DNA from: an uncultured Chloroflexota bacterium
GTDB taxonomy: Bacteria > Chloroflexota > Dehalococcoidia > Lucifugimonadales > UBA826
NCBI GenBank assembly: GCA_913045625.1
Contig: CAJWPE010000003.1
Span: 1 to 59,691 of the forward strand
Direction of reading: 5' to 3'
DNA: 59,691 nt
Part shown: piece after piece, positions 51,112-59,691 of the stretch
Position numbering within the stretch: the first letter of the stretch is position 1
Layout of the letters: each line of letters begins with the position of its first letter
The notes under the pieces: generated by a model
Database searches by the model: none
Seen by the model: only the letters and a program-made list of their open reading frames with translations
What the model was told of the DNA's origin: nothing
Made by a program: the position numbers and the translations under genes

Positions 51112-51528
51112 TTGAATCAAAATACTCCAAATCAAAATTTTAAAAGAGTAATCAGAGTCAGTGTTCCAACAAGAGTTACTGAAGTTTATTCTAACCCTGA
51201 CGGCTTATACGTAATTAGTGTAGCTGCTCGATTGTTAGAAATGCATCCTCAGACTTTAAGAAAGTATGAGAGAGTTGGATTAGTTAGTCCATCTCGAACT
51301 GTTGGAATGTTGAGGCTTTATTCTGAAGAAGACATAGTTCGACTTCGATTAATTAAACATTTGGTAGGGGATTTGGGATTAAATATGGCTGGGGTAGAGC
51401 TTTCTCTCAATATGTTTAATCAGGTATTAAAAATGCGTTCAGGTCTAGATCAGGCTGAGCCCAGTGACCTGAAAAAATATTTAGAAGATTGTCTCGAAGA
51501 AATGTTTGAGATTTTAAAAGGTAATTAA
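51112..51528 (+). CDS. hspR: MerR-family heat-shock regulator HspR
   Basis: 138 residues from TTG 51112 with AAAGGAAA upstream. The MerR helix-turn-helix is plain: Val-Ala-Ala-Arg-Leu-Leu-Glu-Met-His-Pro-Gln-Thr-Leu-Arg-Lys-Tyr-Glu, Gly-Leu-Val-Ser-Pro, then Leu-Tyr-Ser-Glu-Glu-Asp-Ile. HspR represses the dnaK operon in actinobacteria and relatives; here it heads the grpE-dnaK transcript, so feedback control is expected. A 40-residue N-terminal arm precedes the domain. No HAIR element could be seen upstream. Confidence 0.88.
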   Translation: MNQNTPNQNFKRVIRVSVPTRVTEVYSNPDGLYVISVAARLLEMHPQTLRKYERVGLVSPSRTVGMLRLYSEEDIVRLRLIKHLVGDLGLNMAGVELSLNMFNQVLKMRSGLDQAEPSDLKKYLEDCLEEMFEILKGN

Positions 51529-51540
51529 GTCGGAGTAAAT

Positions 51541-52095
51541 GTGTCTGAAGAAAACGATTTAGAAAAAGAATCTGTCGAAGAAGAATTGATAGAAGAGAAT
51601 ATTCAAGATGATCTTGATCCTATTGAAGAGGTAATTAAAGACAGGGATAACTACAAATCTATAGCTCAAAGAGCTCAAGCTGATTTAGTAAATTATCGTA
51701 CTCGTGCTGCTCAAGAATTAGAAGAAACAAGAAGAAATCTCAAAATGTCTATTTTTCATAGAGTAATTTCTGTTGCTGATGATTTATCTAGGGCTGTTGA
51801 CAGTATTCCTGAAGATTCTGATGCTCAATGGTCAGATGGAGTCAAATTAGTTTTAAGGAACTTTGAAAACTTTTTAGATATTGAAGGAGTTAAGAAAATT
51901 GAATCTTTGGGAGCTATGTTTGACCCTAATTTTCATGAAGCGTTGATGTATGAAGATGATGAAGTAAACGATGAGGGGACTATTATTTCTATTATTCAGG
52001 AAGGATATCAAATTGATGACAAGCTACTTAGACCTGCAAGAGTTGTTGTAGCTAAAAGACCAGAAATACAAACAGAACAAGAACAGGAGGAATAA
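51541..52095 (+). CDS. grpE: Nucleotide exchange factor GrpE
   Basis: 184 residues from GTG 51541 with GGAG upstream. Acidic disordered N-terminus, long helix with [10 protein letters not shown], Asp-Asp-Leu-Ser-Arg-Ala-Val, then the beta wing with Phe-Asp-Pro-Asn-Phe-His-Glu-Ala and [10 protein letters not shown]. It speeds ADP release from DnaK, whose gene starts one base after the stop. Confidence 0.95.
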   Translation: MSEENDLEKESVEEELIEENIQDDLDPIEEVIKDRDNYKSIAQRAQADLVNYRTRAAQELEETRRNLKMSIFHRVISVADDLSRAVDSIPEDSDAQWSDGVKLVLRNFENFLDIEGVKKIESLGAMFDPNFHEALMYEDDEVNDEGTIISIIQEGYQIDDKLLRPARVVVAKRPEIQTEQEQEE

Positions 52096-52096
52096 A

Positions 52097-54001
52097 ATGC
52101 CGAAAATTCTCGGTATTGATTTAGGTACCACAAATTCATGTATGGCAATTATTGAAGCTGGTGAGCCCAGAGTCATTGAGAATGCTGAAGGAAATCGAAC
52201 TACTCCATCAGTAGTTGGAATTAATGTCAGGTCAAATGAGAGATATGTCGGAACTACAGCTAAAAGGCAAGCTGTAACTAATCCAGAAAATACAGTTTTT
52301 TCTGCAAAGAGATTTATGGGAATGAAACATACTGATGAATCAGTAAGTAGGAATATTAATTTAGTTCCATATTCTGTAGTAGCTCATAGTAATGGTGATG
52401 CTCACGTAGCGATGGGAGATAAAACCTTTGCTCCGCCTGAAATAGCTGCAATGGTTCTTCAAAAAATGAAACAAGACGCAGAATCTAAGTTGGGTGAAAC
52501 TATTACACAGGCTGTAATCACTGTTCCTGCTTATTTCAATGATAGTCAAAGAAATGCAACTAGAGATGCTGGAAAAATTGCTGGTTTAGAAGTAATGAGA
52601 ATTATCAATGAACCTACTGCAGCAGCCTTAGCTTATGGTTTGGATAACAATAAAGAACAAACCATCGCAGTCTACGACTTAGGTGGTGGGACATTTGATA
52701 TAACGATTCTACAAATGGGTGACGGAGTATTTGAAGTTAAAGCTACTAATGGTGATACTCACTTGGGTGGTGATGATTTTGACCAGGTAATTATTGATTG
52801 GATCTGTGACAAGTTTAAACAAGATCAAGGAATAGATTTGACTGCTGATCGAATGGCATTACAGCGCTTGAGAGAATCTGCGGAACGAGCAAAGATTGAA
52901 CTTTCTACTTTGATGCAAACTGAAATTAATTTGCCCTTCATCACTGCTGATGCCTCTGGTCCAAAACATTTAGTAGAGACTTTAGATAGAGCAACAATGG
53001 AACAACTTGTGGGTGTTTTGATTCAAAACTCTATTGAACCATGTAAGAAGGCAATTGAAGATGCTGGAGTAAACATTTCAGAGATTAATGAAGTGATATT
53101 AGTAGGTGGAATGACTCGAATGCCATCTGTTCAAAAAGCCGTAGCGGACTTTTTTGGCAAAGAATCACATCAGGGAGTTAATCCAGATGAAGTTGTGGCT
53201 GTTGGAGCTGCAGTTCAGGCAGGTGTGTTACAAGGAGATGTACAGGATATTTTGTTACTGGACGTTACTCCATTAACTTTAGGTATAGAGACTCTAGGTG
53301 GTGTTACTACTCCATTAATTCAACGAAATACAACGATTCCTACTTCTAAAACAGAAACATTTACTACTGCAGCAGATAATCAACCTTCAGTTGAAGTCCA
53401 TGTTTTACAAGGTGAAAGGCCTATGGCAAACGAGAATAAAACTATCGGTAGGTTTAATCTCGATGGAATACTCCCGGCAGCTCGTGGAATTCCTCAAATT
53501 GAAGTCACTTTTGATATTGATGCTAATGGAATTCTTAATGTGTCTGCAAAAGATAAAGGTACTAACAAAGAACAAAGTATCACTATTACTGCTAGTTCCG
53601 GGCTTTCTCAAGATGAAATTGATCAAATGATTAATGATGCCGAACTTCATGCTGACGAAGATCAAAAGAAACGTGAAAATGTTGAATTGAAAAATAATGC
53701 TCAAGGAACTATTTTTGCTGCCGAAACAATGTTGAAAGATAATGGAGATAAAATTTCTGATGAAATGAAGGAAGAAATTCAAGGAAAAATAACTGAATTA
53801 TCTACGGCATTAAACTCTGATGATTCAGCATCTATAGAAGCTTCACTTCAAAATTTAAATGCATCTATACAGCAGGTAGGACAAGAAATTTATAGTAATC
53901 CAGAGAATGCATCTGAAGAACCTCCTCAAGATGAACCATCTGACGCATCTTCAGATTCTGAAGATGACAATACAGTTGAAGGTGAATTTAGACAGGTATA
54001 A
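52097..54001 (+). CDS. dnaK: Chaperone DnaK (Hsp70)
   Basis: 634 residues with AGGAGGAATAAA before the ATG. ATPase domain with Gly-Ile-Asp-Leu-Gly-Thr-Thr-Asn-Ser, [10 protein letters not shown], Asn-Glu-Pro-Thr-Ala-Ala-Ala and [10 protein letters not shown]; substrate domain from Leu-Leu-Asp-Val-Thr-Pro-Leu; helical lid and acidic disordered end. Folds proteins in the cytosol with GrpE and DnaJ; dnaJ is not downstream. Intact. Confidence 0.98.
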   Translation: MPKILGIDLGTTNSCMAIIEAGEPRVIENAEGNRTTPSVVGINVRSNERYVGTTAKRQAVTNPENTVFSAKRFMGMKHTDESVSRNINLVPYSVVAHSNGDAHVAMGDKTFAPPEIAAMVLQKMKQDAESKLGETITQAVITVPAYFNDSQRNATRDAGKIAGLEVMRIINEPTAAALAYGLDNNKEQTIAVYDLGGGTFDITILQMGDGVFEVKATNGDTHLGGDDFDQVIIDWICDKFKQDQGIDLTADRMALQRLRESAERAKIELSTLMQTEINLPFITADASGPKHLVETLDRATMEQLVGVLIQNSIEPCKKAIEDAGVNISEINEVILVGGMTRMPSVQKAVADFFGKESHQGVNPDEVVAVGAAVQAGVLQGDVQDILLLDVTPLTLGIETLGGVTTPLIQRNTTIPTSKTETFTTAADNQPSVEVHVLQGERPMANENKTIGRFNLDGILPAARGIPQIEVTFDIDANGILNVSAKDKGTNKEQSITITASSGLSQDEIDQMINDAELHADEDQKKRENVELKNNAQGTIFAAETMLKDNGDKISDEMKEEIQGKITELSTALNSDDSASIEASLQNLNASIQQVGQEIYSNPENASEEPPQDEPSDASSDSEDDNTVEGEFRQV

Positions 54002-54014
54002 ATTTTTTTTATTC

Positions 54015-54049
54015 AATCGGGTAGTATATTGCTACCCGATTTGTCTTTT
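54015..54049 (+). terminator. Intrinsic terminator of hspR-grpE-dnaK
   Basis: AATCGGGTAG (54015-54024) pairs perfectly with CTACCCGATT (54032-54041) around a 7-base loop, followed by TGTCTTTT. Confidence 0.85.
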
Positions 54050-55040
54050 AGAGAACGTGATATTCTAAAAGATGTTTCCTGATTACATCTTCACCAAAAT
54101 CATTGTCTACATCTCTCCATACCGAATGAATATGATTAGCTCCATTCTGTCTGTTATCAAATTCAACTACAAAATTTCCACCATGAATTCTGTAGTAATG
54201 CTCTTCTCCTATTTCAGTAGGACCGCCCCATGCAAAATAAACATTATCTAATCCAAATTGTCTTAGTTCTTGAAATTTTCTTTCTGCGAGTTGTTCTGGG
54301 ACTTGATTGATGTACTCTGCTATCAAAGATTCTATGATGTTTTTTTGTGTCTGGTTCATTTTACTAATCGCTAATCCTTCTTCAGCTGGCAAGGATGCTT
54401 TTGAGCTGTTGTAAGTAAGGATGTCCCAAGGAGCTTTGTCGTAAATAATTGCCTTTTTTAATTGGCCCTCATCAAAATTATTCATTAAGTCGTAAGCAAT
54501 ATCTTCTCTATCACTTAAGATTCTTAATCCGTTCTTGGGGCCTTGTCTTACCTCAGCAGGATTAGCTCCAAAGAAAAATGGCGTCATAGAGATGACTTGT
54601 TCACCTAAAACGCTATAGTGTAAAGATATGTGGTGTCCCTCTGCGCTCCATCCCCAAGCATCTTTTTGGCCGGGTGTTCCAAAAATTCTAAAGTAGTAGA
54701 GCTCAGGATTTCTATCGAACCAAGTAGCTCCTCCATTAGCATTTTCCTTCTCAATGGGACCTAAAACTGATTCTAAATCAATTATTTGTAGTGCTTGTTT
54801 ATATGAAGTTTCTGTAAGACCGGTAGACATTAATTTTAGAGCTAACTTTCTTTGATTATCATTCAAATCCCTCAAAGAGATTCCATGTCTATTTATTGGA
54901 GGGTAATACCAAAATAACCTTTCCCCATCCATATAGTTGAAACATGCTTTGTTTTTCTGATCTTCAGATAAGCTATTTAAAAATTCCAAACCAGCTTGAT
55001 TCATTCTTTCAACTACTGAGTTAGCTTGAGATGTTGCCAT
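54048..55040 (-). CDS. DUF3500 family protein
   Basis: 330 residues matching the DUF3500 layout: Phe-Leu-Asn-Ser-Leu-Ser near 22, Tyr-Pro-Pro-Ile-Asn-Arg-His-Gly-Ile, Leu-Asn-Asp-Asn-Gln-Arg, Tyr-Tyr-Phe-Arg-Ile-Phe-Gly, Gly-Trp-Ser-Ala-Glu-Gly-His-His-Ile-Ser and Phe-Phe-Gly-Ala-Asn-Pro-Ala-Glu-Val, and a C-terminal His-Gly-Gly-Asn-Phe-Val-Val-Glu-Phe-Asp. Family function is unknown; conserved His and Glu suggest hydrolysis. No signal peptide in this copy. AGGTAGGAC precedes the ATG. Confidence 0.85.
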   Translation of the reverse strand: MATSQANSVVERMNQAGLEFLNSLSEDQKNKACFNYMDGERLFWYYPPINRHGISLRDLNDNQRKLALKLMSTGLTETSYKQALQIIDLESVLGPIEKENANGGATWFDRNPELYYFRIFGTPGQKDAWGWSAEGHHISLHYSVLGEQVISMTPFFFGANPAEVRQGPKNGLRILSDREDIAYDLMNNFDEGQLKKAIIYDKAPWDILTYNSSKASLPAEEGLAISKMNQTQKNIIESLIAEYINQVPEQLAERKFQELRQFGLDNVYFAWGGPTEIGEEHYYRIHGGNFVVEFDNRQNGANHIHSVWRDVDNDFGEDVIRKHLLEYHVL

Positions 55041-55098
55041 TTTGTCCTACCTTTTATCTATTATGTTTGCGAAGATTAGCATTATCTAATCTAATCTT

Positions 55099-56049
55099 CT
55101 ATAGTTTTTTAAGTTTTTGAAAGCTTCTAGGAAAATCTGGAGGAGTTTCTATATGGCTGATATTGGTTTTTGAAACCTCAGCTACATACATATTCAATTT
55201 GGAATCTAGACATAATCCATGTGGAGCAGTGAATTGCCCTAAATTAGTTCCATAACCTTGGTTTCCAACTCTTTGTAATAGTTTTCCATATGAGTTAAAA
55301 ATTGAAATTCTAGGTCCAATGTTTGGCATTTCTCTGTTAATTTTAGTTGCCCATCCTAATTCTGCTACGTATATAACATCATTTGAATCAATATAAATTG
55401 CACATGGACGGTGAACATTTGACCATTGTGCTTGAAATTTACCTTCCATGTCGAAAATTTGAATTCTATGATTTTCTCTATCGCAGACATAAAGATATCC
55501 TTTAGAGTCAAGAGCTAAATTATGTACTATATTGAATTCGCCTTCATCTACTCCTGGAGAGCCCCAAGATTTGATTAGTTTTCCATCAGGAGAATATTTA
55601 TGTACTTTGGAATTTTGATAGCCATCTGAAACAAATATATTTCCTGTTTTAAAATCTACAGCAGTATGTGTGCATCTATTAAAAGGTATTCCACTAAATG
55701 GTTTTGAAGGATTTCCAGGATTACCTATTGTCATTAGTACATTGCCATCTAAATCGCATTGCCTTACTGAATGATCTCCATCATCGCTACAAAAAATTGT
55801 ATTATCAGGTCCTTGGCTTAAGCCATGAGCCCTTACAAAAATGTTTTCACCCCATGATTTTATAAAATTACCATCAGAATCAAACACAATCATTGGGTGG
55901 GCACCCCTGTTAAAAACATAAACATTATCTTGATTATCGGTAATTACACTGGCTGTTTCAGGCCATTTGTACTCATCAGGTAATTTTTCCCAATTTTCAA
56001 TGATCTCGTATTTATAATTTCCTTCACCTAAAATTGTATTTGAGCTCAT
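55099..56049 (-). CDS. NHL-repeat six-bladed beta-propeller protein
   Basis: 316 residues of repeating strands: units ending in Asp-Asn-Val-Tyr-Val-Phe-Asn-Arg, Val-Phe-Asp-Ser-Asp-Gly-Asn-Phe, Ile-Gln-Ile-Phe-Asp-Met-Glu-Gly and His-Gly-Leu-Cys-Leu-Asp. This is the NHL propeller of peptidyl-glycine alpha-amidating lyase-like and 6-phosphogluconolactonase-like proteins. No signal peptide. It lies 58 bases upstream of DUF3500 on the same strand, so both may be one transcript. A binding or lactonase role is possible. Confidence 0.82.
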   Translation of the reverse strand: MSSNTILGEGNYKYEIIENWEKLPDEYKWPETASVITDNQDNVYVFNRGAHPMIVFDSDGNFIKSWGENIFVRAHGLSQGPDNTIFCSDDGDHSVRQCDLDGNVLMTIGNPGNPSKPFSGIPFNRCTHTAVDFKTGNIFVSDGYQNSKVHKYSPDGKLIKSWGSPGVDEGEFNIVHNLALDSKGYLYVCDRENHRIQIFDMEGKFQAQWSNVHRPCAIYIDSNDVIYVAELGWATKINREMPNIGPRISIFNSYGKLLQRVGNQGYGTNLGQFTAPHGLCLDSKLNMYVAEVSKTNISHIETPPDFPRSFQKLKKL

Positions 56050-56142
56050 GTTTTTATTCCTAAAGTTTAATTTTTATAAGAAATTCGGATTATACATGGA
56101 TTTTTTTGTAGAATGGCACAATAAGAATGTAAGGAGAAGGGA

Positions 56143-56616
56143 ATGCAAAACGGTACAGTGGTTTCATTGAGGATCTGTGAAAAAAGTCGTGCTCCAATGA
56201 AGGAGGTTGATGATGCTAATTTCATTACTTATGAAGGAATTGAAGGTGATAGACATAGAAAATCAGCCGAACAAATACAGTATTCATCTGTGGCATCAGT
56301 ATCATCTGTTCCTAAGAGACAAGTTTTGTTGATGGATTTAGAAACATTAAAAGAATTTGATTTATTTTCAGGTCAAGTGCGTGAAAATGTTACTGTTGAA
56401 GGTTTAGATTTTTCTAAAATTAATACTGGAGATACGCTTACTTTTGAATCTGGAGTAATTTTAGAAATTACTGGAATTTGTGATCCTTGTTCTTTCATGG
56501 AGGGAATTAGAGAAGGTTTAAGAGATGATATTGATGGAAGGAGAGGGTTATTAGCGTTTGTACAAAATGGGGGATCTGTTCAAGTAGGTAATTCTATAAA
56601 TGTGGAATCCGCTTAA
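56143..56616 (+). CDS. MOSC-domain protein
   Basis: 157 residues with AAGGAGAAGGG upstream. Seen: Gly-Ile-Glu-Gly-Asp-Arg-His-Arg at about 37-44, Arg-Gln-Val-Leu-Leu-Met-Asp, Arg-Glu-Asn-Val-Thr-Val-Glu-Gly-Leu-Asp and the conserved Cys of Gly-Ile-Cys-Asp-Pro-Cys, typical of MOSC domains that carry sulfur or bind molybdenum cofactor. Stand-alone MOSC proteins resemble YiiM and act on N-hydroxylated substrates. Could serve the molybdopterin enzyme at 47714 (inference). Overlaps the next minus-strand gene by 4 bases. Confidence 0.87.
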   Translation: MQNGTVVSLRICEKSRAPMKEVDDANFITYEGIEGDRHRKSAEQIQYSSVASVSSVPKRQVLLMDLETLKEFDLFSGQVRENVTVEGLDFSKINTGDTLTFESGVILEITGICDPCSFMEGIREGLRDDIDGRRGLLAFVQNGGSVQVGNSINVESA

Positions 56617-57365
56617 TAAGTTGCTCTTCCGCCACTGGCGTCATATGCAGCACCAGTACTAAATGAACATTCCTCAGAGCATAACCATGAGACTAGAGCA
56701 GCAATTTCTTTGATCTCTCCGGTTCTTCCCATGGGTATTTTGTCTGTCATGTATTTAATTTGTTCTGGAGTAAACTCTTCTAGTAATTTTGTTTGAACAA
56801 CTGCAGGCGTCACGCAATTTACCAGTACATTAGTTGCGGCCAATTCTTTTCCGACTGATTTTGTTAATGCTATGACAGCTGCCTTTGTGCTTGAGTATGG
56901 CACCATTCTAGGATTTCCTTCTTTTCCTGCTGTCGATGCCATATTAACTATTCTTCCAAAGTTGTTATCAACCATATGTGGAATGACTGCCTGACAGAAT
57001 AAAAATACTCCTCTTAGGTTGATTTGATATACTCTGTCTAATTCTTCAACATCTAATTCCCATATATTCCCATTAATTCCGCCTATTCCGGCGTTATTAA
57101 CTAGGATATCTATTTTGCCCCATGTGTCTAATGTGTTTTTTACTGCATCAAGTGATGTTTTTGGTTGAGAAACATCGCCTACAGTTAATCTTACATTTCC
57201 AGGATTTTTTGAATCGATTTCGTTCACTGATTGAGATCCTATTTCGGAATTAAAGTCTACAACCATCACATTAGCGCCTTCACTAGATAGTCTTTCTGTA
57301 ATGCCATATCCAATACCGTCGCCACCACCAGTTACGATTGCTACTTTATTTTCAAATCTCATCAT
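56613..57365 (-). CDS. Short-chain dehydrogenase/reductase
   Basis: 250 residues with the complete classical SDR site: Thr-Gly-Gly-Gly-Asp-Gly-Ile-Gly at 12-19, Asn-Asn-Ala-Gly, catalytic Ser in Met-Ala-Ser-Thr-Ala-Gly, Tyr-Ser-Ser-Thr-Lys (YxxxK), and Gly-Arg-Thr-Gly-Glu near the end. NAD(P)-dependent alcohol or keto oxidoreductase. Its start overlaps the stop of the aminotransferase by 4 bases, so they are coupled; together they may handle an amino acid and its keto/hydroxy product. Confidence 0.9.
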   Translation of the reverse strand: MMRFENKVAIVTGGGDGIGYGITERLSSEGANVMVVDFNSEIGSQSVNEIDSKNPGNVRLTVGDVSQPKTSLDAVKNTLDTWGKIDILVNNAGIGGINGNIWELDVEELDRVYQINLRGVFLFCQAVIPHMVDNNFGRIVNMASTAGKEGNPRMVPYSSTKAAVIALTKSVGKELAATNVLVNCVTPAVVQTKLLEEFTPEQIKYMTDKIPMGRTGEIKEIAALVSWLCSEECSFSTGAAYDASGGRATY

Positions 57366-58573
57366 GATTTTTTCTTTCCGGGGTATGTGTTGTAAATTTT
57401 TGTAGCTTCAGCAACTGCTGCTCCCTGAGCTACTTCGTATCCAACTCTAGATAAAATACTTTCTATAGCAGACAAAAATGTTAGTACATATTCTTGTTTA
57501 CTAGATTCACCCATTAGACCAACGCGCCAAACTTTTCCTGAAAAATCACCTAGCCCTCTTCCTAGCTCAATAGAAAATTCGTTAAGGAGCATGTCTCTTA
57601 CTTCCATGTCATCTACTCCATCTGGGATCCAAACTGGTGTAATTTGTTCTAATCGACTCCCTTGAGGTGCTACGGCATTTAATCCAATAGCCTGTAGTCC
57701 AGCATTTAATGCTTCTGCATTTATTCTGTGTCTTTCAAATCTAGTTTCTAGTCCTTCTTCCATCACAATTCTCAATGCCTCATTAATTCCATAAAGCATT
57801 GAGACTGGTGCTGTGTGGTGATAAACCCTTTCTTCTCCCCAGTATTTACACAGCAATTCTAAATCTAGATACCAAGAAACAGGTTTAGTTTTTCTGTTTC
57901 GAATAGTTTCTAAAGCTCGATCACTTACAACAGCTGGAGATAATCCGGGAGGAGCACCTAAGCATTTTTGAGATGCTGAATAAGCGTAATCAATATTCCA
58001 ATTGTCTATTTCTATATTTCTTCCTGAGAAAGTTGTGACAGCATCAACCATAAATAAAGCATCATGTTGTTTGGCAATTTTTGAAATTCCCTCAAGAGGT
58101 TGAGCAATTCCAGTAGACGTCTCTCCATGAATTGCAGTTACAAGTTTTACATCGGAATGTTTTTTGATTTCTTCCTCCAGCAGTTCTTCTGGAAAAGGAG
58201 CTCCCCATTCTGCTCTAATTGGAATGACGTTTGCTCCAATTCTCTCGCCCATCTCAACCATTCGCTCACAAAAAAATCCGTAAATACACATTATGACTTT
58301 GTCCCCCGGTTCTAACAGGCTTGAAAGTCCTGCTTCCATTCCTGCAGATCCAGTACCCGGGATTGCCAAAGTTGACTGGTTGGTTTTGTAGACATTTTTT
58401 AGGTGACCCGATATTTCATCCAAAACTTCTATGAAGTCTGGATCTAAATATCCAATCATGCTTTGCATCATAGCCTGTAAAACTCTTGGATGGGCCATGC
58501 TAGGTCCAGGGCCTAGTAAAATTTTATTTGGCATTGGTTGAGCGGTAATTACTTTTTCTGCGTATTGTGTCAT
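57362..58573 (-). CDS. Class V aminotransferase (alanine-glyoxylate / serine-pyruvate type)
   Basis: 403 residues from ATG 58573 with GGAG five bases upstream; the longer frame to 58621 overlaps the upstream gene. Seen: Leu-Leu-Gly-Pro-Gly-Pro-Ser at about 19-25, Pro-Gly-Thr-Gly-Ser-Ala-Gly-Met-Glu-Ala, His-Gly-Glu-Thr-Ser-Thr-Gly, Val-Asp-Ala-Val-Thr, the PLP lysine in Ser-Ala-Ser-Gln-Lys-Cys-Leu-Gly and a C-terminal Trp-Arg-Val-Gly-Leu-Met-Gly. Transfers amino groups to glyoxylate or pyruvate. It connects with the 2-hydroxyacid enzymes at the left end (inference). Confidence 0.92.
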   Translation of the reverse strand: MTQYAEKVITAQPMPNKILLGPGPSMAHPRVLQAMMQSMIGYLDPDFIEVLDEISGHLKNVYKTNQSTLAIPGTGSAGMEAGLSSLLEPGDKVIMCIYGFFCERMVEMGERIGANVIPIRAEWGAPFPEELLEEEIKKHSDVKLVTAIHGETSTGIAQPLEGISKIAKQHDALFMVDAVTTFSGRNIEIDNWNIDYAYSASQKCLGAPPGLSPAVVSDRALETIRNRKTKPVSWYLDLELLCKYWGEERVYHHTAPVSMLYGINEALRIVMEEGLETRFERHRINAEALNAGLQAIGLNAVAPQGSRLEQITPVWIPDGVDDMEVRDMLLNEFSIELGRGLGDFSGKVWRVGLMGESSKQEYVLTFLSAIESILSRVGYEVAQGAAVAEATKIYNTYPGKKKS

Positions 58574-58583
58574 TCTTACTCCA

Positions 58584-59691
58584 TCATTTACTAGAGTTTG
58601 TTCTAGCGTATTTATCTTCAAATCTAGTTATATCGTCCTCTTCTAAATATACCCCAGTTTGTATTTCTAGGAGGCATAAATTTTCATGGTTGAAATTTTC
58701 AATTCTATGTTTAGATCCTTTGGGAATATATATTGAATCATTTTGATTTAAATTGAACATTTCATTTTCTACTGTAACTTTAGCGATTCCATGAGTAATT
58801 ATCCAGTGTTCAGATCTGAATTGATGAGTTTGAAGGGATGTAGACTCGCCTGAAAAAATTGTCAGTTTTTTAATTTGTTGCCCAGGAGTTTTACTTAAAA
58901 TCTCATAATATCCCCATGGTTTATCGAATTTTTGTGAAATTTGATTGGACTGTATCAATATATCTCCATTATTTTCTACAACAAAAACATCTGTAATATT
59001 ATTAGCTGTTATCGATTTGTTTTGAGAAATAATCAAAGAATTTTGAACATTTGAATGAGAAATATTTCCTTTAAAATAATTATTATTATCTGTGTTGAAA
59101 AATTTCCAAATTGATGCCCACTCTCCTAAATCGGTCCATAAAGAATTTAATTTTATTGCACACAATTTAGATTTGTAATCATTTGCTTTTTGCATATTTT
59201 CTAGGACTGCATTATCAATCGATATTGATTGGATTTTTGAAAAATGAGATATATCTAAATTGACTATTTTGGATTTTGGATTGGAATTTTTTAAAGATAA
59301 TTCACAATGTTTTAATATTTCCGGAGCGAATTCTTCCATTAATTTTAACCACAAGCTTGATTTAAGAATGAAGTTTCCAGAATTCCATAGATAATTTTTG
59401 CTATTTATCATTTTTGCTGCTTCATCAACAGATGGTTTTTCTACAAATTTTTTCACTGTATATTCATTATTGGATGAATTAATTGGATCGATTTTAAGAT
59501 AACCGTATCCAGTATTAGGCTCTGTAGGCTCAACACCAACTAGTACAACATTGTTTTCCAATGCAATTTTGACTCCTTGAGAAATATCCTGAGCAAAACT
59601 ATTTTCATTCGAAATCCATTGGTCAGAATGCATTGAAATCATTATTCCGTCTCCAAATTGTTTTCTTATGAGGATTGCGGCTAAAGTCAAA
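58584..59691 (-). CDS. Mannose-1-phosphate guanylyltransferase / mannose-6-phosphate isomerase (5' end cut)
   Basis: Open at the right window edge on the minus strand; about 369 residues of the C-terminal part remain. Seen: nucleotidyltransferase continuation Leu-Ala-Ala-Ile-Leu, Gly-Val-Glu-Pro-Thr-Glu-Pro-Asn-Thr-Gly-Tyr-Gly, Phe-Val-Glu-Lys-Pro, Asn-Ser-Gly-Asn-Phe and Trp-Thr-Asp-Leu-Gly-Glu-Trp; then a cupin domain with Lys-Pro-Trp-Gly-Tyr-Tyr-Glu, His-Gln-Phe-Arg-Ser-Glu-His-Trp and Ile-Pro-Lys-Gly-Ser-Lys-His. This two-domain form (ManC/AlgA type) makes GDP-mannose for polysaccharides. Confidence 0.9.
   Translation of the reverse strand, partial: LTLAAILIRKQFGDGIMISMHSDQWISNENSFAQDISQGVKIALENNVVLVGVEPTEPNTGYGYLKIDPINSSNNEYTVKKFVEKPSVDEAAKMINSKNYLWNSGNFILKSSLWLKLMEEFAPEILKHCELSLKNSNPKSKIVNLDISHFSKIQSISIDNAVLENMQKANDYKSKLCAIKLNSLWTDLGEWASIWKFFNTDNNNYFKGNISHSNVQNSLIISQNKSITANNITDVFVVENNGDILIQSNQISQKFDKPWGYYEILSKTPGQQIKKLTIFSGESTSLQTHQFRSEHWIITHGIAKVTVENEMFNLNQNDSIYIPKGSKHRIENFNHENLCLLEIQTGVYLEEDDITRFEDKYARTNSSK

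Noticed and set aside
1-59691. tRNA, rRNA, CRISPR, insertion sequence or prophage genes
   Set aside because: No transposase, integrase, phage structural gene, regular spacer repeat, or T-loop/anticodon arrangement was found by reading; a tRNAscan search was not possible here.

Overview
The window is one contiguous, gene-dense, AT-rich bacterial chromosomal segment with almost no spacer DNA. It carries no rRNA, no tRNA I can recognise, no insertion sequence, no prophage and no CRISPR array. The organism looks like a free-living bacterium. A MerR-type HspR regulator ahead of grpE-dnaK, MutS2, ThyX, an AroH-type chorismate mutase and many paralogous catabolic enzymes (HpcH/HpaI aldolases, D-2-hydroxyacid dehydrogenases, an enolase-superfamily dehydratase, a luciferase-like flavin oxidoreductase, DUF3500, DUF6282, DUF6295) would fit the marine SAR202 branch of Chloroflexota. 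That placement is inference from gene content, not a phylogenetic result. Stops are TAA, TAG and TGA, so the standard code applies.

Left third (1-19,100) is accessory catabolism and transport. A minus-strand operon (4179 to 452) holds a 2-hydroxyacid dehydrogenase, an aldolase, a D-aminoacylase-like amidohydrolase and two small alpha/beta-barrel monooxygenase-like proteins. A second minus-strand operon (9532 to 6886) holds an aldolase, an atypical short-chain dehydrogenase, a dienelactone hydrolase and a DUF6295 protein. Diverging from it is a plus-strand run (9690-16418): a tiny membrane ORF with an apparent ATT start, an MFS carrier, an amidase, an enolase-family dehydratase and two more MFS carriers. 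A luciferase-like oxidoreductase and a DMT exporter follow.

Middle (19,100-45,000) is mostly core: fmt, an RND/MMPL exporter, mutS2, thrB-lysC, a glycosyltransferase, a TPR protein, a metallo-hydrolase, a CPBP protease, trpA-aroH, phosphotriesterase-like and FAH-family hydrolases, thyX, a ThDP enzyme, rpsF-ssb-rpsR, a parvulin-like foldase, hom, rsmG and ilvD. An unannotated structured RNA with its own terminator sits at about 32617-32772. Directly after hom is an ArsC/Spx-like thioredoxin-fold gene whose first active-site cysteine position is an in-frame TGA (UxxC pattern), a candidate selenoprotein.

Right third (45,000-59,691) holds a ccmC-ccmD-ccmE haem-handling cluster with a Cys-type CcmE, a DUF6282 hydrolase, a HAD phosphatase, a small sulfite-oxidase-fold protein, a large lipoprotein with three cysteine-pair modules, a metallo-beta-lactamase-fold hydrolase, hspR-grpE-dnaK, DUF3500, an NHL propeller, a MOSC protein, an SDR and a class V aminotransferase. 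It ends in a truncated mannose-1-phosphate guanylyltransferase/mannose-6-phosphate isomerase.

Several promoters place the -10 element 6 to 11 bases before the start codon, so leaderless mRNAs seem common here. Terminators are clear after the ArsC-like gene, the sulfite-oxidase-like gene, dnaK and the RNA gene.
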